Positions 12,600 to 26,000 of a stretch of 64,000 bases of DNA are shown here, piece by piece. The notes below the pieces were generated by a model that was not told the origin of the DNA, did not search any database, and saw only the letters and a program-made list of their open reading frames with translations. A program made the translations under genes and the position numbers. The stretch is from Zingiber officinale (lineage: Eukaryota; Streptophyta; Magnoliopsida; Zingiberales; Zingiberaceae), in contig NC_056004.1 of the NCBI RefSeq assembly GCF_018446385.1, forward strand, positions 24,558,492-24,622,491. The letters run 5' to 3'. The stretch's first letter is position 1, and each line of letters begins with the position of its first letter.

Positions 12600-15500
12600 T
12601 CAAATCCTCTTAAGTACCCTCTCAGCTGCCTCAATTGTTTGCTCGATATCTTTATGAGTATGAGCTAAGCTTGTAAATCCTGCTTCAAACTGTGAGGGTG
12701 CAAGATATACGCCTTCCTCTAGCATGCCCCTGTGAAACCTTGCAAACTTAGCAGCGTCGCTCTTTTTTGCATCCTCAAAATTGTGAACTGGCCCTGCATT
12801 GAAGAAGAACCCGAACATTCCATGAATATAGCCACCATACATTTCATGCCCAGCTCTCTCCCCAGCATCTAGAATTCCATTGGTAAGATCAGAGGTGATT
12901 TTATCTAGATACTCGTATGTCCCTGGTTCCATTAACCTCTTGAGAGTGTGAATGCCTGCAGTCATAGCCAACGGGTTGCCGCTAAGAGTTCCTGCTTGAT
13001 ACATCGGCCCTGCAGGAGCCACCATCTGCATGATATCTTTCCTTCCTCCATAAGCTCCAACTGGAAGACCACCACCAATCACTTTTCCAAGAGTGGTTAG
13101 ATCAGGAGTTATGCCAAAATATTCTTGAGCCCCACCATAAGCTAGACGGAACCCTGTCATCACCTCATCAAATATCAGGAGAGCACCATTTTGTTCTGTG
13201 ATTTCACGGAGGCCATTCAAGAATTCTGGTTTTGGAGGGATAAAACCAGCATTTCCCACAACTGGTTCAAGGATGACAGCAGCAATCTCACCTTTGTGGG
13301 TTTCAAATAGTTTCTTTACAGTTTCAAGGTCATTGTAAGGAGAGGTTAGTGTATCCATTGTGGCTCCCGACGGAACACCAGGGGAGTCAGGGAGGCCAAG
13401 AGTGGCAACCCCACTACCAGCTTTAACAAGGAATGCGTTGGCATGCCCGTGATAGCAGCCTTCAAATTTGATGAGCTTTTCCCGGCCAGTGAATGCACGG
13501 GCAAGGCGGAGAACACCCATGCAAGCTTCTGTGCCTGAGTTAACAAATCGGACCATTTCAACACTAGGCACTGCCGAGATGACCATCTCAGCCAGGACAT
13601 TCTCTAATATACAGGGAGCACCAAAGCTTGTGCCTTTCTTCAGGGTCTCAATCAATGCAGCATTCACCTAAGTGGACAAACCAAAAGACAAGCAGGCATT
13701 AAGATCAATATAGTTGTGTAAAACTTCACCACACCACTAGCATACTTGCTCAGCATCAGTTTTTAAGCAAATGAAGAAACTATGTTGCCCATACTAACTG
13801 ATACACCAATTAAAGAATCAGTTATATTTGATTTACACAAAAATAAAATGAAGTTAATGACCAAAGCTAGCCGTCATCAACAGGATCCTACAAAAGGTGC
13901 AAGTAACTTTAGCCCACCTGCCCAAGAGTTACTATGTTTACAAACGGTGCAAGTAACTTTAGCCCACCTACTTAAGAGTTATCATGTCCATAGAAACAAA
14001 ATGCAAAACAAAGTAACTAAAAGAATGCAATTTCAATCATTCAAACAAGTAAACTTCAGGAAACCAAATACCCACTGAAAACCTAGTAGTGTTATTCCAT
14101 TTTTTGATGCGGTGACTAGCGTTCAAAGATGATCTAAACTTGGATTTCCTTGTATGAAACATGTTTGCTACATTCTCAAAATATTTAATAGGCGGTTTAA
14201 ACCTTACAATGAGATAACAGTTGAATTTGCTTGAAAAGAAAGAAAAACATCAGAATTCAAGAGCCATGCAATGTAGAAAATGAAAGGTACCTTGTCATCT
14301 GCATGCCCGATAATAGCAGGACCCCAAGAACCAACATAGTCTATGTATTCATTTCCATCTACATCCCACATGCGAGAACCTTTAACAGAATCAAAGACAA
14401 TCGGTTGCCCACCAACTGATTTGAAGGCTCGAACAGGTGAATTTACACCTCCAGGCATCAATTTCTGACAAAGTTTTCTTCTATTAGTTCACTTTATAAC
14501 TAACAAGAATATTATCTGACAAACGGCAGCAAACCACTAGTTAGCCAGTGACATTAACAGAGCATTTCACAACTACCCACAAGGCCACGATAATATATTA
14601 AGCACTTAATCAAGAATTGGAATATGATTTCCCCAGAAATATTTTCAGTCTGGAATTTCATTATAATGCTAAAAATGCTCGTGTACTCAGAGGAACATGT
14701 GTAAATGATTTTCAAGACTATGGAAGGATAAAGTATCACTTATCGATGGAATTATTTAGTCAATTAATTGAAAGTGAACACCCATTGTGGATGGAGTTGT
14801 TTTTACATCCCACTGACCAGGGTTTGGTTCTAGGTATAACTTTAATTTTTTTCAAGTCAAACCAAAGTGAAATGGAGATTGTGGATGGAGTTGATAACTC
14901 ACTTACTAACCAGGGTTTGAATCTAGGAATACGTTGAATTTTCAAGTCAAACCTAAGTGATTGTAACACCCAGGTTAGTTCATTAGTAGTAGAAGGGGCT
15001 ACTTTTGTTGGTGCATAGGCCAAGATGAATTTTATACCGTCAACTTGAGCTTAAGTATGTTGGCTATCTGGTAAGATATATAGAGTTGAATGGATACTTT
15101 CCCTCACCAAGCTGAAAATTAACAACAAAAGGATGGGTCAAGAAGATACAAAAAATCATAAACATTTGCCAGTCATTGCTCAAGCCAATTGTGAAAAAGA
15201 GAGAAAACTAGTTTATTAGCCTTAAATTTTTTCTACATAAATGTGCCTTCAATATTTTGGTTACTATCTAACCTATCTTATTGGCTTAAATCTTGCCGTG
15301 ACAAAAAAGTAGACAAGGTAGAATGTGAAACATACAAAATTATGATATTCCCATCAAATATCCACAACTATAACAAGCTTTGTATCCAACTAGTTGTGAA
15401 CTAGCTATGTGTATCTTATTCATCTATTGAGCTTTATTAGAGCAGCAATAATACTAAGTCAAAAAGTTTAATATTCCAAACAGTAAGTTTCATTCTCACC

Positions 15501-16690
15501 CTGATAAAATTCATACATGATCTTTCATGTTCTCAATTATATAATGAAGAGGAACATATAAGTTGTAAAAAGTCAACTGCATAACTTCAAGAGTCCAGCT
15601 TACAAGTCCAGATAATGTACGGAAGGTTAGTGCAGATCAGAATTTCAGTTCTAAGGCCCAACAAGTTGTCAAACTTATAGCAAAAAAGAGATCCCTTGGA
15701 TCTAATAGGATCAGATCATATATAGTTATCCAAGTAGTTGTCTCAGATGTTGCAAGACAAAGTTATGGCATTGACAATAATGATAATAAGGATGATGGTT
15801 GTTCAAGTACTTTACATTGTGTTCCTTGAGAGACGAAATCACTGGCCATTAATGTATCTTCATGAAGTCTAGAAGGAACTTGATACATGAGGTTAGCAAG
15901 TGAAGTGATACCTCAACTGTATAAAATTTTCAATATTAACTTGGAAAATTAAAAACATATAATAAACAAACCAGAAAAAAATATCTAGTGACTAAAGGTG
16001 GGTAAATTTTGCTGTCTCCGAGAAAATTATGCTAGCTTAAATATGTTATAAATATAAAAATATCTTTGAATGTAAGAAAACACTCAACTGTTGAAGGTCA
16101 TCAGTAATGCATGAAAACAAATTACCTTTGGTTACTCCAAGATTCACAACTAAATTACAGCCAACACTTTGGTACAATATTTCAGTTACAAGTTATTTAT
16201 TATCATGCGAGTAAATGGCGATTCTTATGCATTGAGATGATCCATAAAGTGCCAGTTGACCAGCTGCGATCAGTTCACTCTATGGTTCAAACTATGCTAA
16301 ATCAAGTCATTATATGGTCAACCCCCTTTAATATTGTGCTGAGAAGATGAAGGACAAACAATATCTCAGTAAATTTAAATCCAGACTCTATTCAAGGAAT
16401 TCCGCTGCCAATAAGCCAATTAATTATAGATAGATTCAAAAGAAGGGAAAAGGAACAAGAAGAGATTTAATAATCTGGTTCCCAAACGGCGGCGTGATGG
16501 AAAGGCTAACCTTGGCGGCATTGAATATTTCCTCAGATTTCTGGAGCGTGTAGTTCTTCTTCTCGACGGAGATGGTGTTCCGAACGGTGAAGGCAAGGCG
16601 GGTAGCAGCGCGCGAGGGTTTCACCGACGACGGCAGGAGGGCAGCTTTGGACGACCTCCATGAGACCCCAACGCCTGCGACGCTCGCCAT
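12600..16690 (-). CDS. GSA: glutamate-1-semialdehyde 2,1-aminomutase, chloroplast
   Basis: PLP enzyme converting glutamate 1-semialdehyde to 5-aminolevulinate, the entry point to plastid tetrapyrrole (chlorophyll, heme) synthesis. Minus-strand exons: 16511-16690, 14291-14464, 12600-13667; 1422 bp, 473 aa, normal for plants. All three exons are in phase 0 with GT-AG borders. Exon 1 encodes a plastid transit peptide rich in Ser/Ala/Arg. Exon 2 begins at [14 protein letters not shown] and carries the DYVGSWGP segment. Exon 3 holds NSGTEA (PLP phosphate site), FDEVMTGFR, and [10 protein letters not shown] with the Schiff-base lysine at about residue 313. All key residues are present. The start is the ATG at 16690, the first in frame with the transit peptide. 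It lies tail-to-tail with ClpC, about 3 kb apart. Confidence 0.96.
13896..13995. repeat. 50-bp tandem duplication in GSA intron 2
   Basis: GGTGCAAGTAACTTTAGCCC starts at 13896 and again at 13946, followed by similar sequence in both copies (CACCTGCCCAAGAGTTACTATG versus CACCTACTTAAGAGTTATCATG). This is a direct duplication with period 50 bp and several mismatches. It lies between exons 2 and 3, away from splice sites. Confidence 0.8.
14465..16510 (-). other. GSA intron 1, with a local imperfect repeat
   Basis: 2.0-kb intron. About 14785-14975 holds two imperfect copies, roughly 90-95 bp apart, of a phrase built from GTGGATGGAGTTG, ACCAGGGTTTG and TCAAGTCAAACC. Nothing else coding is visible; the ORFs at 14617 and 14760 are products of this repeat. 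Confidence 0.6.
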
Positions 16691-17900
16691 GGCTTTCGCT
16701 CTCGCTCGACGGGGTGCGAGGGGATAAGGGGAGAAGCTGCTTGATTGGCGTTTACTTCAACAGCGTCGGCCGGGCCATTGCAGTAGCCCAAGCTTTTTGA
16801 CTGATTGAATCGAGGATCAGCACGGCGCGTCCTTATCCGTCCGATCAACTCCAAATTACAGTAGTTGTTTAAGGTCTACTTGTTTTTCAGCTTACCTTAT
16901 TTCATTTAAGACTTTTATATTTTTAAATTTATTTGATTATTTGATTTGATTTGATTGATTAATAAGTTTTGATTGTTTGTTTAGGTTAGAATTTATTTAT
17001 TTATAATTTTAATTAAAATTTTATTATAAGCATAGTTAATAAGTTTTATTAAAACATTAACCAGTTAAGCTTTAACTTCTTCATTCAATTTAATAGTTGT
17101 TCAAGCTAATTTTTTTGTTTATTTTTTTCTGAAATAAATTTTATCCTCATTTTAACCCAACACTTTTACAGGTGTTATTGAAATATCTTTTATAGCTTAC
17201 TAATATCACTTTATTATTATACTTTCATAAATATTATTAACTTATTCCTCTATTGTTACCAATAAAAATGGCTTGAATAGATAACACTTAAAAAATGATA
17301 ATATTAAACTCTAAGGATATCTAAATGAAAAAAAGGTAAAAGATGAAGAGCAAAACTATCAAGGGCATTTTAGAAAACAACGATACGATTATCAATCATG
17401 TAAGATCCGGTTTTATTTTTTTAAAAAAAAAAAAGAAAAGGGAAAATCTAAAGGAGAAAATGACAGCAAACTTTTCTTTGAAGTGATTATAAATATAAGA
17501 GGAGGTTAAATCACTATTAACTAATTAATGGATTTATGAGCTCGACTCAATTGATAATGAATGGATTTAACCCTATAATTTAGTTGCTTATAAGAAGGAG
17601 GCTTGAAAAGGGGCAGTCGAAGAAAGAAAAAAAAAGGAAAACGGAGAGGTCTCCTCGGCAAGCAAGAAAGGAGGGGGAGAGGTCTCGACTGCAAGTAAGA
17701 GGAGAAGAGGAGGCTTCGACCTTGGAGGGAAGAATGAGCCAATACCAAGCCTCCAAGCACAAAGACACCTCTTAAACCTTACTTTTGTTTTCTCCATTCA
17801 ATTGATAATATTGATGTTTACTGAAATCTTTCATGGAAAGACATGGAGACATGTCTTATTAAATGACAATATGACGTCTTCACGTTCTTGAAGTTTTTCT
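16691..17900. other. GSA upstream region
   Basis: Presumed GSA promoter, divergent from nothing recognisable. It is AT-rich from 16870 to 17560, then a purine-rich patch follows at 17590-17730 (AGGAGG/GAAAGA words) that creates four overlapping short ORFs on both strands. None has a family match by eye. No clear TATA box was found at a usual distance from the GSA ATG. Confidence 0.4.
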
Positions 17901-17904
17901 TTAA

Positions 17905-18320
17905 ATTTTGTTGTCCTTGTCGAGTATTGTTGCTGGAAACTGTAGGGGGTGTTGCTGCGTTCTAGAACTCCTTAGGATAAAGTCGTTCCTACATATCTTG
18001 GGGTGCTTGTCGAGTATTGTTGCTGGATAATTGCAAGGGAGATTGTTGTGTTTTGGGATCCTTTAGGGCAAAGATTTTCCTTTAGAGCTATCCTTATCGA
18101 GAATTGCTGCTGCATTCTAGGACTCCTTAGGATGAAGTCGTTCCTGCAGAGCTTGGGGTGCTTGTCGAGTATTGTTGTTGGATAACTGCAGGGGAGGTTG
18201 CTGCGTTTTGGGATCCTTTAGGGTGAAGACTTTCCTTTAGAGCTTGTTATCCTTGTTGAGTATTGTTGCTGGAAAACTGCAAGGGATGTTGTTGCGTTTT
18301 GGGGTTTTCTTTAGGATGAA
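17905..18320. repeat. tandem repeat array, ~70-97 bp units
   Basis: The phrase CTTGTCGAGTATTGTTGCTG recurs near 17908, 18007, 18093 (diverged), 18162 and 18251. Each copy is followed by a similar block containing GCTGCGTT, TTTAGG or CTTAGG, and AAGTCGTTCC or AAGACTTTCC. Unit length varies between about 70 and 97 bp, and two alternating sub-versions are visible. It is non-coding. Confidence 0.75.
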
Positions 18321-18659
18321 GTCTAGAGGTTTAAAGAGGGTTGGGACGTGAGACTTACACCTGGCGGGGAGGGAGTTGAATCGCAAAGTTGGGGATTGCG
18401 ACAACGGCAGGGGGTTGTGGCCTGATCACTTTAGGAGGAGAGCTAAGTGTAGTAGATTTTTCTTTTTGAGGAATATCTGGAGTTATATGCAGCAGGTTCT
18501 TTTCGAGGGGGATTGGGAGCTACAAGCAACAGGTTTTGGAGGATTAATTAGGTTATTTGCAATAGGGTTTGAGAAGTTGTTGAAGGGGTGTGGGGGTGTA
18601 GCAGATTCTGACGAGTGGTTGGTCACCTAATGCTCGAGGAGGTCTAGGAGTGTGAATGT

Positions 18660-19065
18660 TTATTTAGCTTTATGTAGTTAACGATATTCATATTTATTGA
18701 GTTTTACATAGTTAGTGATATGCATGCTTATATGAACCTCATGTAGATTAATGGCATGATTGTTTAATTAGCTTTATGTAGTAAATGATAACTATACTTA
18801 TTTAACTTTATTTACTTAAAGATATCCATGCTTATCGAGCTCATGTAGTTAATGATATACATATTTGTTTGAATCTTATATAGATTAATGGTATGATTAT
18901 TTAATTAGTTTTATATAGTAAATAATAATTATGTTTATTTAGCTTCATTTACTTAAAGATGTCCATGCTTATCGAGCCCATGTAGTTAATGATATACGTG
19001 TTTGTTTGATCCTTATGTAGATGAATGGTATGAATGCTTACTTAATGATAAATGATAATGATGAA
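18660..19065. repeat. tandem repeat array, ~137 bp units
   Basis: TAGATTAATGG-type phrases recur near 18744, 18881 and 19018, an even spacing of 137 bp. The intervening text is shared: TTAATTAGCTTTATGTAGTA, ACTTAAAGATATCCATGCTT and GTAGTTAATGATATAC. This makes roughly 2.7 to 3 copies, AT-rich and non-coding. Confidence 0.75.
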
Positions 19066-19079
19066 GATTAATGAAAATT

Positions 19080-19640
19080 CTGTGAGGACCAAGGCCCCAA
19101 AGGGATCCCGTTTACAAAACAAGATCTCAAAGGGACCTCAATACCAGATTCTCATATTTGACCACGCCCCAGTGACGAAAGTTACCGACGCCCCACTATT
19201 GGGTATCATGGTTAACTGATTAATCAATGGAACAAAGGACAAAGGATAACTGATGCATCTCCACCCAAGAATGATATATGATAAATACTAAAAGGTAATG
19301 CTATATAATGTGATGATTAAATGATACACATAATGTTGTGCGATACTCATAGTTTTACGTTGTATGGAAAATGCTTATATGCCTGTTTATTTGTTTCTTT
19401 GACAATAAATTTCAATGTAGATTTAATGATACATACAATTGATTATGGAATTTTTGCTATTATGATTTAAAAGTGCTTAATTTGACTCACTAGATCTGGT
19501 TTGTGGTAGGTGAAGAAATGGATGAAGTTAGAGGATCAAACCCTTGATCAGACTAGGATAGACAGTACACTCCCGAGGACCTTCCGATTCCGCACAAAGA
19601 TTAAATAACAACGTTTATGATTTAGAGAAAATACAATAGT
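19080..19640. mobile_element. possible degraded LTR remnant
   Basis: A GC-richer island (CCAAAGGGATCCCG, GACGCCCCACTATTGGG) is followed by TTGACTCACTAGATCTGGTT and then a block ending CCGAGGACCTTCCGATTCCG. The layout recalls the middle and 3' part of chromovirus LTRs such as the one at 58070-60817 (which has GGACTCACCCCGCCTCC). No termini or target duplication were found, so this is a weak call. The tandem arrays just upstream could belong to the same element. Confidence 0.3.
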
Positions 19641-20013
19641 ATTAAATTTAGACCTCTAAGATGATGATCTGGTTTATTAATTGTAGACAAATTTCTAATT
19701 TTATTGAAATGTTATATGGTGCATGTGATCTAAACACAATAATAGCGTAGTTACAATTCATGCAGCAAAACTATCCACGTTTCTACAATAGATAATTTGA
19801 CAAGTAGCAGATTGTGGAAGGAAAGAACACAAGAATCATGCCGTGGAACATGAATATATGGTGATTATGATTGTTATGAAACACCAACCAATATCCATAA
19901 TGTTAACGCAAGTAAGTAAATTCTGTTTAGAGCACACTGAGCAGAAACAGAACTATAGGAAGGTTCAGCACTGTCGAGCAAGTTTGCGGTTAAAAGGTTG
20001 CTTTTTGTTCGAG

Positions 20014-23000
20014 TTACACCTGGCCACATTTTCTCAAACATCCAACTCCCTCTTCCTGGTACTCTTGCCTCGTTATCCAGAACTCAGGTGCATCCTGTTC
20101 ATTAAAGACAACCAATTAGCAAATGCCTCTTAAATTCAGTGTCTGGATAAGTGCTAATTTAAACCAAGTTTGTTAATTCACAGATGTGTGAAAACGTCAA
20201 ACTAACTACATTTTGGTGAGACCAAGGAGAGTATAGATATCAGATGAGATGAAAATTTATGGGTTTGAAAAAGTCTCTATTGCACTGAAACTAATTGCGA
20301 AGACAAGATGGTACCTTCATGATTCCAGCAAGGACAGCACCTCCAAGGTAAACCATGTGTTTCCTTCTCGGAGGATCCTCGATTCTTAACCTTAGTTTCT
20401 GTCAGGGTACAGGGAAAAAAAATCACTCCAAGTTGCACCGGATCTTGTGAAAGGTTCTCAAGATTCATCATGATTACAATATATAAATCTAAGAGAAGCC
20501 ATCTTTAGTAAAATTTTACACAGCCAGATATTACTACAACTGAACCAAAATAGCCTGTAGGTTATATTGCTCAATACCAATATTCAAGGAAGATGCACTC
20601 TCCAGCCTTTAATATGCCTAAAGGCAGGTCAAGCATGAGTAAGTTGGAGAACTAAATATTGGTTTTCCAACTAGAAGCACAGAGGTTTTTTCCAGTTCAG
20701 CCTGTGCACCAGGATCTTGTGATCAAATTTACAATGAAATGCAAATAACTTGCACTGAAGGGTATGTGAAAAAACATAATCGTAAAATCACTCAAAACAA
20801 AAAAATCAACTAAATATGCAAAACCTGGCGTTTTATATAGACAAAATGTTTAATGATTTTCTTAATGAGGAGAAGTTCAGAACATTTTGAAACTTTGCAG
20901 GTCAAATTACATTTTTTTCATATCACCTCCTCCATGGATAATTGGAATTTTGAAAGTATAGATTATTTAGTAATTCCTCAAGGCAAGTCAAATATTTGCA
21001 ATCACACCCCTGTGAGAATTGAAAATTAAGTAGCTGAAATAGTGCAAGCTCTAAATGTACCAAGTCACAATGTCCATACACAGAACTGTGCAAATAAAAA
21101 CAGCCTCATAGAACTTGCTGAAAATTAGGCAATTTCATGATGGCTAACAAAAATAATAATGAAATATCACCTTCAATCCATCCTTATTTCCCTTGAGTAC
21201 ATTTTCAAGATAGCGATCCAGAATTTCCTTCTCCAAGCTGTTAAAATAACAAAGAGCAGACATTATCAGCATAATTGATCAGGGTATAGTTATGACTTTG
21301 AACATTCCTAGATGACATTTTGAATAAATTAATTTCATACAATACATTCCTTTAAAGACATATTCGTCAATATTTAATGTTCCACTAGAAAAAAAAAACA
21401 AATCTGAAATGATTAAACTATCAAGCAAACATCTTTCTCAAGTCATATTATGTACACATTGCAGCTACATCCCTAAATGTGATGGAAAGAATTTTGCAAT
21501 TTTTTATGTGACGTTGCAACTTATCAATATGTTGCCAGTCATTAAACAAAGAAACACTGTAGCTTTCTACCCTCAGCACAATGCTAATGTTTGTCATTCT
21601 TATAAATCTAAGCATAAATAATGTACTTTCATAATCGCCAGAAAAGCATGACACAGCAACAGGATGATTAAAATAAATAAAATAATGTTGTTTATGATAT
21701 GTACCCAGTGCAATACAATGAACCACTTACATCTACTATGATCTTATACTGTTTCAGTATTCAATAGATCTACATGATATAAGAATCCCATTTAGCACGA
21801 GAGAATTCTTAGTTTCAACAACAAATTTGTAGATATAGATTCTGTAACTGACGAATTTCTCCCAATCAATATTATGTCCACACAATTTTAAACAAGCATT
21901 AAGGCTAGAATCATATCTGATTCTTGGATAAGGAAATACCAACATATTACGTAGAAATTTACTGCTAAAACATGAGTTACCAATAGCATATACCTTTGTC
22001 CAAATTCACAAATATATATTACAACAACTAAGTTATTTCAGGGGTGGACTAACCGACTAGGTAATCCAGGATACATGGTACTCCCTCCACTGAGAACAAT
22101 ATGTTGGTAGAGCTGTCTCAAAATCACTGACGTGAGTGTAGTATAGCAGAATCAAACTTTTTAATTGATAACAAAATTGTTCTATAAATAAGCAGACAAC
22201 TCAATGAGATGCAATCTAAATTTCAAAAAAATGTTAATATAATGATGGCATAAATTAATGACTATTCAGAAAACAACGGACTACTCAATGAGATGCAGTC
22301 TAAATTTCAAAAAAATGTTAATATAATTACGGCATACATTAATGACTACTCAGAAAACAGTGATCATTAAGCACCCATTTATGTACAATGTGCAACTGAG
22401 AGGAACGGCTATGGAAAATTTATATATCCTTGAGGGAACAAAACATATAGTTTAGCAAAAAAAAAAAAGGTAAAGCAGATCACTCTCTAAAACTTGATGA
22501 AAGCCCTCCAATTGTCCTAAAAGCAGTTATGAGTGATCAAGCATGGTCAGTCGGTATCAGAATTACATAGTTAAATGCCCATGAGTAATGTTTTTCTCAC
22601 TTAGATCCATTGAAGCAAATTTCATATTTACCTCCATTGCATAAATTAAACCTTGTTACAGTTTTGATCTTAATCTCTTCCTTTCACTTTTATCCGTATT
22701 TGCATGGCTGCATGGAAAGAATTTCCGAAGTCGTGCTGTCTCTGGGTTATCAAACAATTTAGTTGCTTTAAGAAGTCTAAATGGACAGCAGCAAACAGGT
22801 TCGAAGAGTTAATTCGGAAAGACTAGTATATAAAAGAATAAGTCTAGTACAGACTACAGAATCAGATGTATTATCAACTCAAACCACTGAATTATATATG
22901 GCGAACTTAGCAAATAAACCACCAAGCATAATAAGATAAATGTAAAATTTGAGGTATCCACTGAATTATATAAGGCCGGCACTAGGGGGTTGTTAATGTA

Positions 23001-26000
23001 ACGGATCTACATTTTTTTTTCAAGAAAGGAATATTAGTAATAGATATTAAGTAATTCAGCATACCATCATCCTATTGTCAATGTCCATTTCCTGAATGCA
23101 ACGGAACGCCATATCTGCCATGCCATCACCTTCGACATCAATAAGTTCCTATGTATGTGATTAAAAATCTTAAAACTTTCCTCAAGTGTATGAAAGAGGT
23201 GACTGAAAGATGCTCAGCATAGCAACAAATAGCAGTATGCAAATGCAATGACAACAACTAATAAGCAGAATGTCCATAATAACTTTCTTTGCAGGAACAT
23301 AGGTTCAGGAAATCTAATGTCAGCTATGGAAGACATAATGAATTTGATATATTATGTAAAAAGAAAATGTTGTGCCATGTCCAACAAGCCTGTATTACCT
23401 AAACTAGGGATGTAATCGAGCCGAGCCGAGCTCATGCCAGCTCGAGCTCGAGAAAACTACATAGGCTCGACTTAAGCTCAAGCTCGATCGAGCTTGTGAG
23501 TTTGAGCTCAAGCTCGAGTCGAGCTCAAGTCAAGCTCGAGCCTAACTTGGAAAAATAAATTAAAAGTCTGTTCAAGTAGGGATTCGAACCGTAGACCTCA
23601 AATACACCAAATGACATGATCTAGCTACAAACTCCTCTTTAACTTATTCTTCATTTTAAAAGTAATAATAATTTTAATTATTAAAATATTAAATTAACCT
23701 GGCTTGACAAGGCTCGATGAGCCCTCGAGCCAGTGTTAAATGAGCTCGAGCTCGGCTGGAATGTTAAATGAGCCGGCTCGAGCTCAGTCAAATTCAAGCT
23801 CGAGTCGAGCTTTGACCGAGCCGCTCGTGAGCGGCTCACGAGCGGCTCGGCTCATTTGCACCCCTAACCTAAACATAGCTTACACACTAATTATACCTAA
23901 GCATAGCTATTCATCCTGTAAGCCACAAATTTTTATGGCAAAAAGGAACAAAACCAAAGTTTAGTAATTTATCCTCTATTGCAAGCTATGATACTGGGAC
24001 TCTTCATTGATCCTCTTTGTACCATGTCTGACATAAATTCTCTAATACCAACACTCTGAGTAAGCTTATGTTTAATATTTCTACTGATCACATGTAAAAC
24101 TGTTTAGAAATGGTCTTGTTGTACAGTTAGATCCACATTCATGTAACAACGTATATGGCAAGTACCAAAAGTGCATAGGAATGTTTATAAATATGCTATG
24201 TTTAACTAAGATGGATCGGACAACATTATTAAATTGTTAAAAACAAAAAATATCGGAACACAAGTTCTTCTAAAAAAAGTACTAATTAGTGACGCATAAA
24301 TAGAAAAAACATACAGGAGTAAAAAGAGCCTCAGGAGCTTGAAATCTTTCTGTGCCTATTTTAATAACTCTTCCATCTGGGAGCTAGTACAAAAATCAAT
24401 AAGTTTGTTATTGTACTAAATAAGAGAATGTGGCATCTCCTGAATAATTAGATAGCAACATGAATGTAATAAGTAAATTTACTAACAGTATAGTTCTTGA
24501 CAAGAATTGTGGTTTCAAGTCCAAGTTGATACTCACGCTTGTAGTCATAGCTGCAAAGTATTATTAAAGAACATTAGGAAAAAAACTGTAGATTAAGTAT
24601 CAAAATTAGGCAACTAGATTCAGCAAGCAGTTGACCTGATGTAACATAGTTTCTCTTTTATTTCTCTTACAGTTTCAAAATCTGCAGATTTATTCATGGC
24701 ATACCTTTGAAAGTTGTAATCAGCATATTAGTAGAAATATAAGGTTCCTGATCCAGTATGTTAAACCAGTTGAAATTAAGGACATGGCGATAAGTTTTAC
24801 CCTCTACGAGATAGCAAATCAACAAGATAGGAAGTTATGTGCCTTCCAGCAACATTCATTCTCTTTGTCAGATGTGGAAAAGAATATCCATCAACAACAG
24901 GCACCTGCAGACAAATAACATATTCTTAGATAATATAAAAAATATATATATTCCAGAAAACAAGCTTTTTAATAAACAAGAGAGGCCTCTACATTTTCAA
25001 TTGACAAAATATGGGGAAAGAACATAAAAATTTTAAACATCATCTTAGATTCTTTATAGCAAAGCCAGAGTAGGCTCAGGATGACTATAGAAAAAGTCGT
25101 TCAAAGCACAACAAATTGCAGCTCATCTTGCATAGCTTTATGAAATTTGCATGGATAGATGTGTAGAAAATATACTATATCAACATGATTTTCTTTTATA
25201 TACAAAAACTGACCGCCAGAACTAGTATGCTGCAAATATGAGGAATTTTGCAAATTACCAAGCATGTATCTGGGGAAAATATCAGATGCAAATGATGCAT
25301 GTTGCATTGATGCAGAAATCTCAAACTGCTATCTAGCCTATATATGTTTTTAGGATTACAGGCTGAAATGTTGTCCAAAACACATTTTAAACTCTCAAAA
25401 CCCTAATGGAATTCTTGATACTTCTTCCAAAATATCCATTGTATGTACTAATTTGCTAGTACCTCAAAAATTAGTGCTGAGAAGACATTGAATTTATATA
25501 TAAATGATGATAAGCTATTTTGGCTCAAACCTTAGAGACTATAAAAAACTATTCACACAATTTTAATTCAATGTGTTTTGCAGGCACCATAAGCATGCAG
25601 ATGACGCACAGAACAAAGCCAAAAATTTAATGTATGCCAAGATGGGCAGCATAAAGTTCACATAGCTGACGGGTGTCATAATAGTAAATGGACATATTAT
25701 TTGTCTAAAATAGAACATATGCCGGCTGTAGCCTGGACTCAGTCACAAATTCATTAATTAAGGCATCACAATTTAAGACAAAAATGAGAACTTAAGATGA
25801 AAATGTTTTCTTCCATTCTTTCATAAAGACGATAGTTATATTTTATCCTCATGATAGCTGAGAGCCATTATCTTTTAACTATCCAAATACAACATACCAC
25901 ATGTGTGACACCATCACCAGAGTCAATAACAAGACCTGTCAGCAATCCTGTGAAGAAGTTTTGATATTAGCAGAGAAAGTTGGTATATGTAATCAGATGG

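Noticed and set aside
16621-16854. ORF MELIGRIRTRRADP... overlapping GSA exon 1
   Set aside because: Different frame from the transit peptide; GC-rich leader sequence opens the frame by chance.
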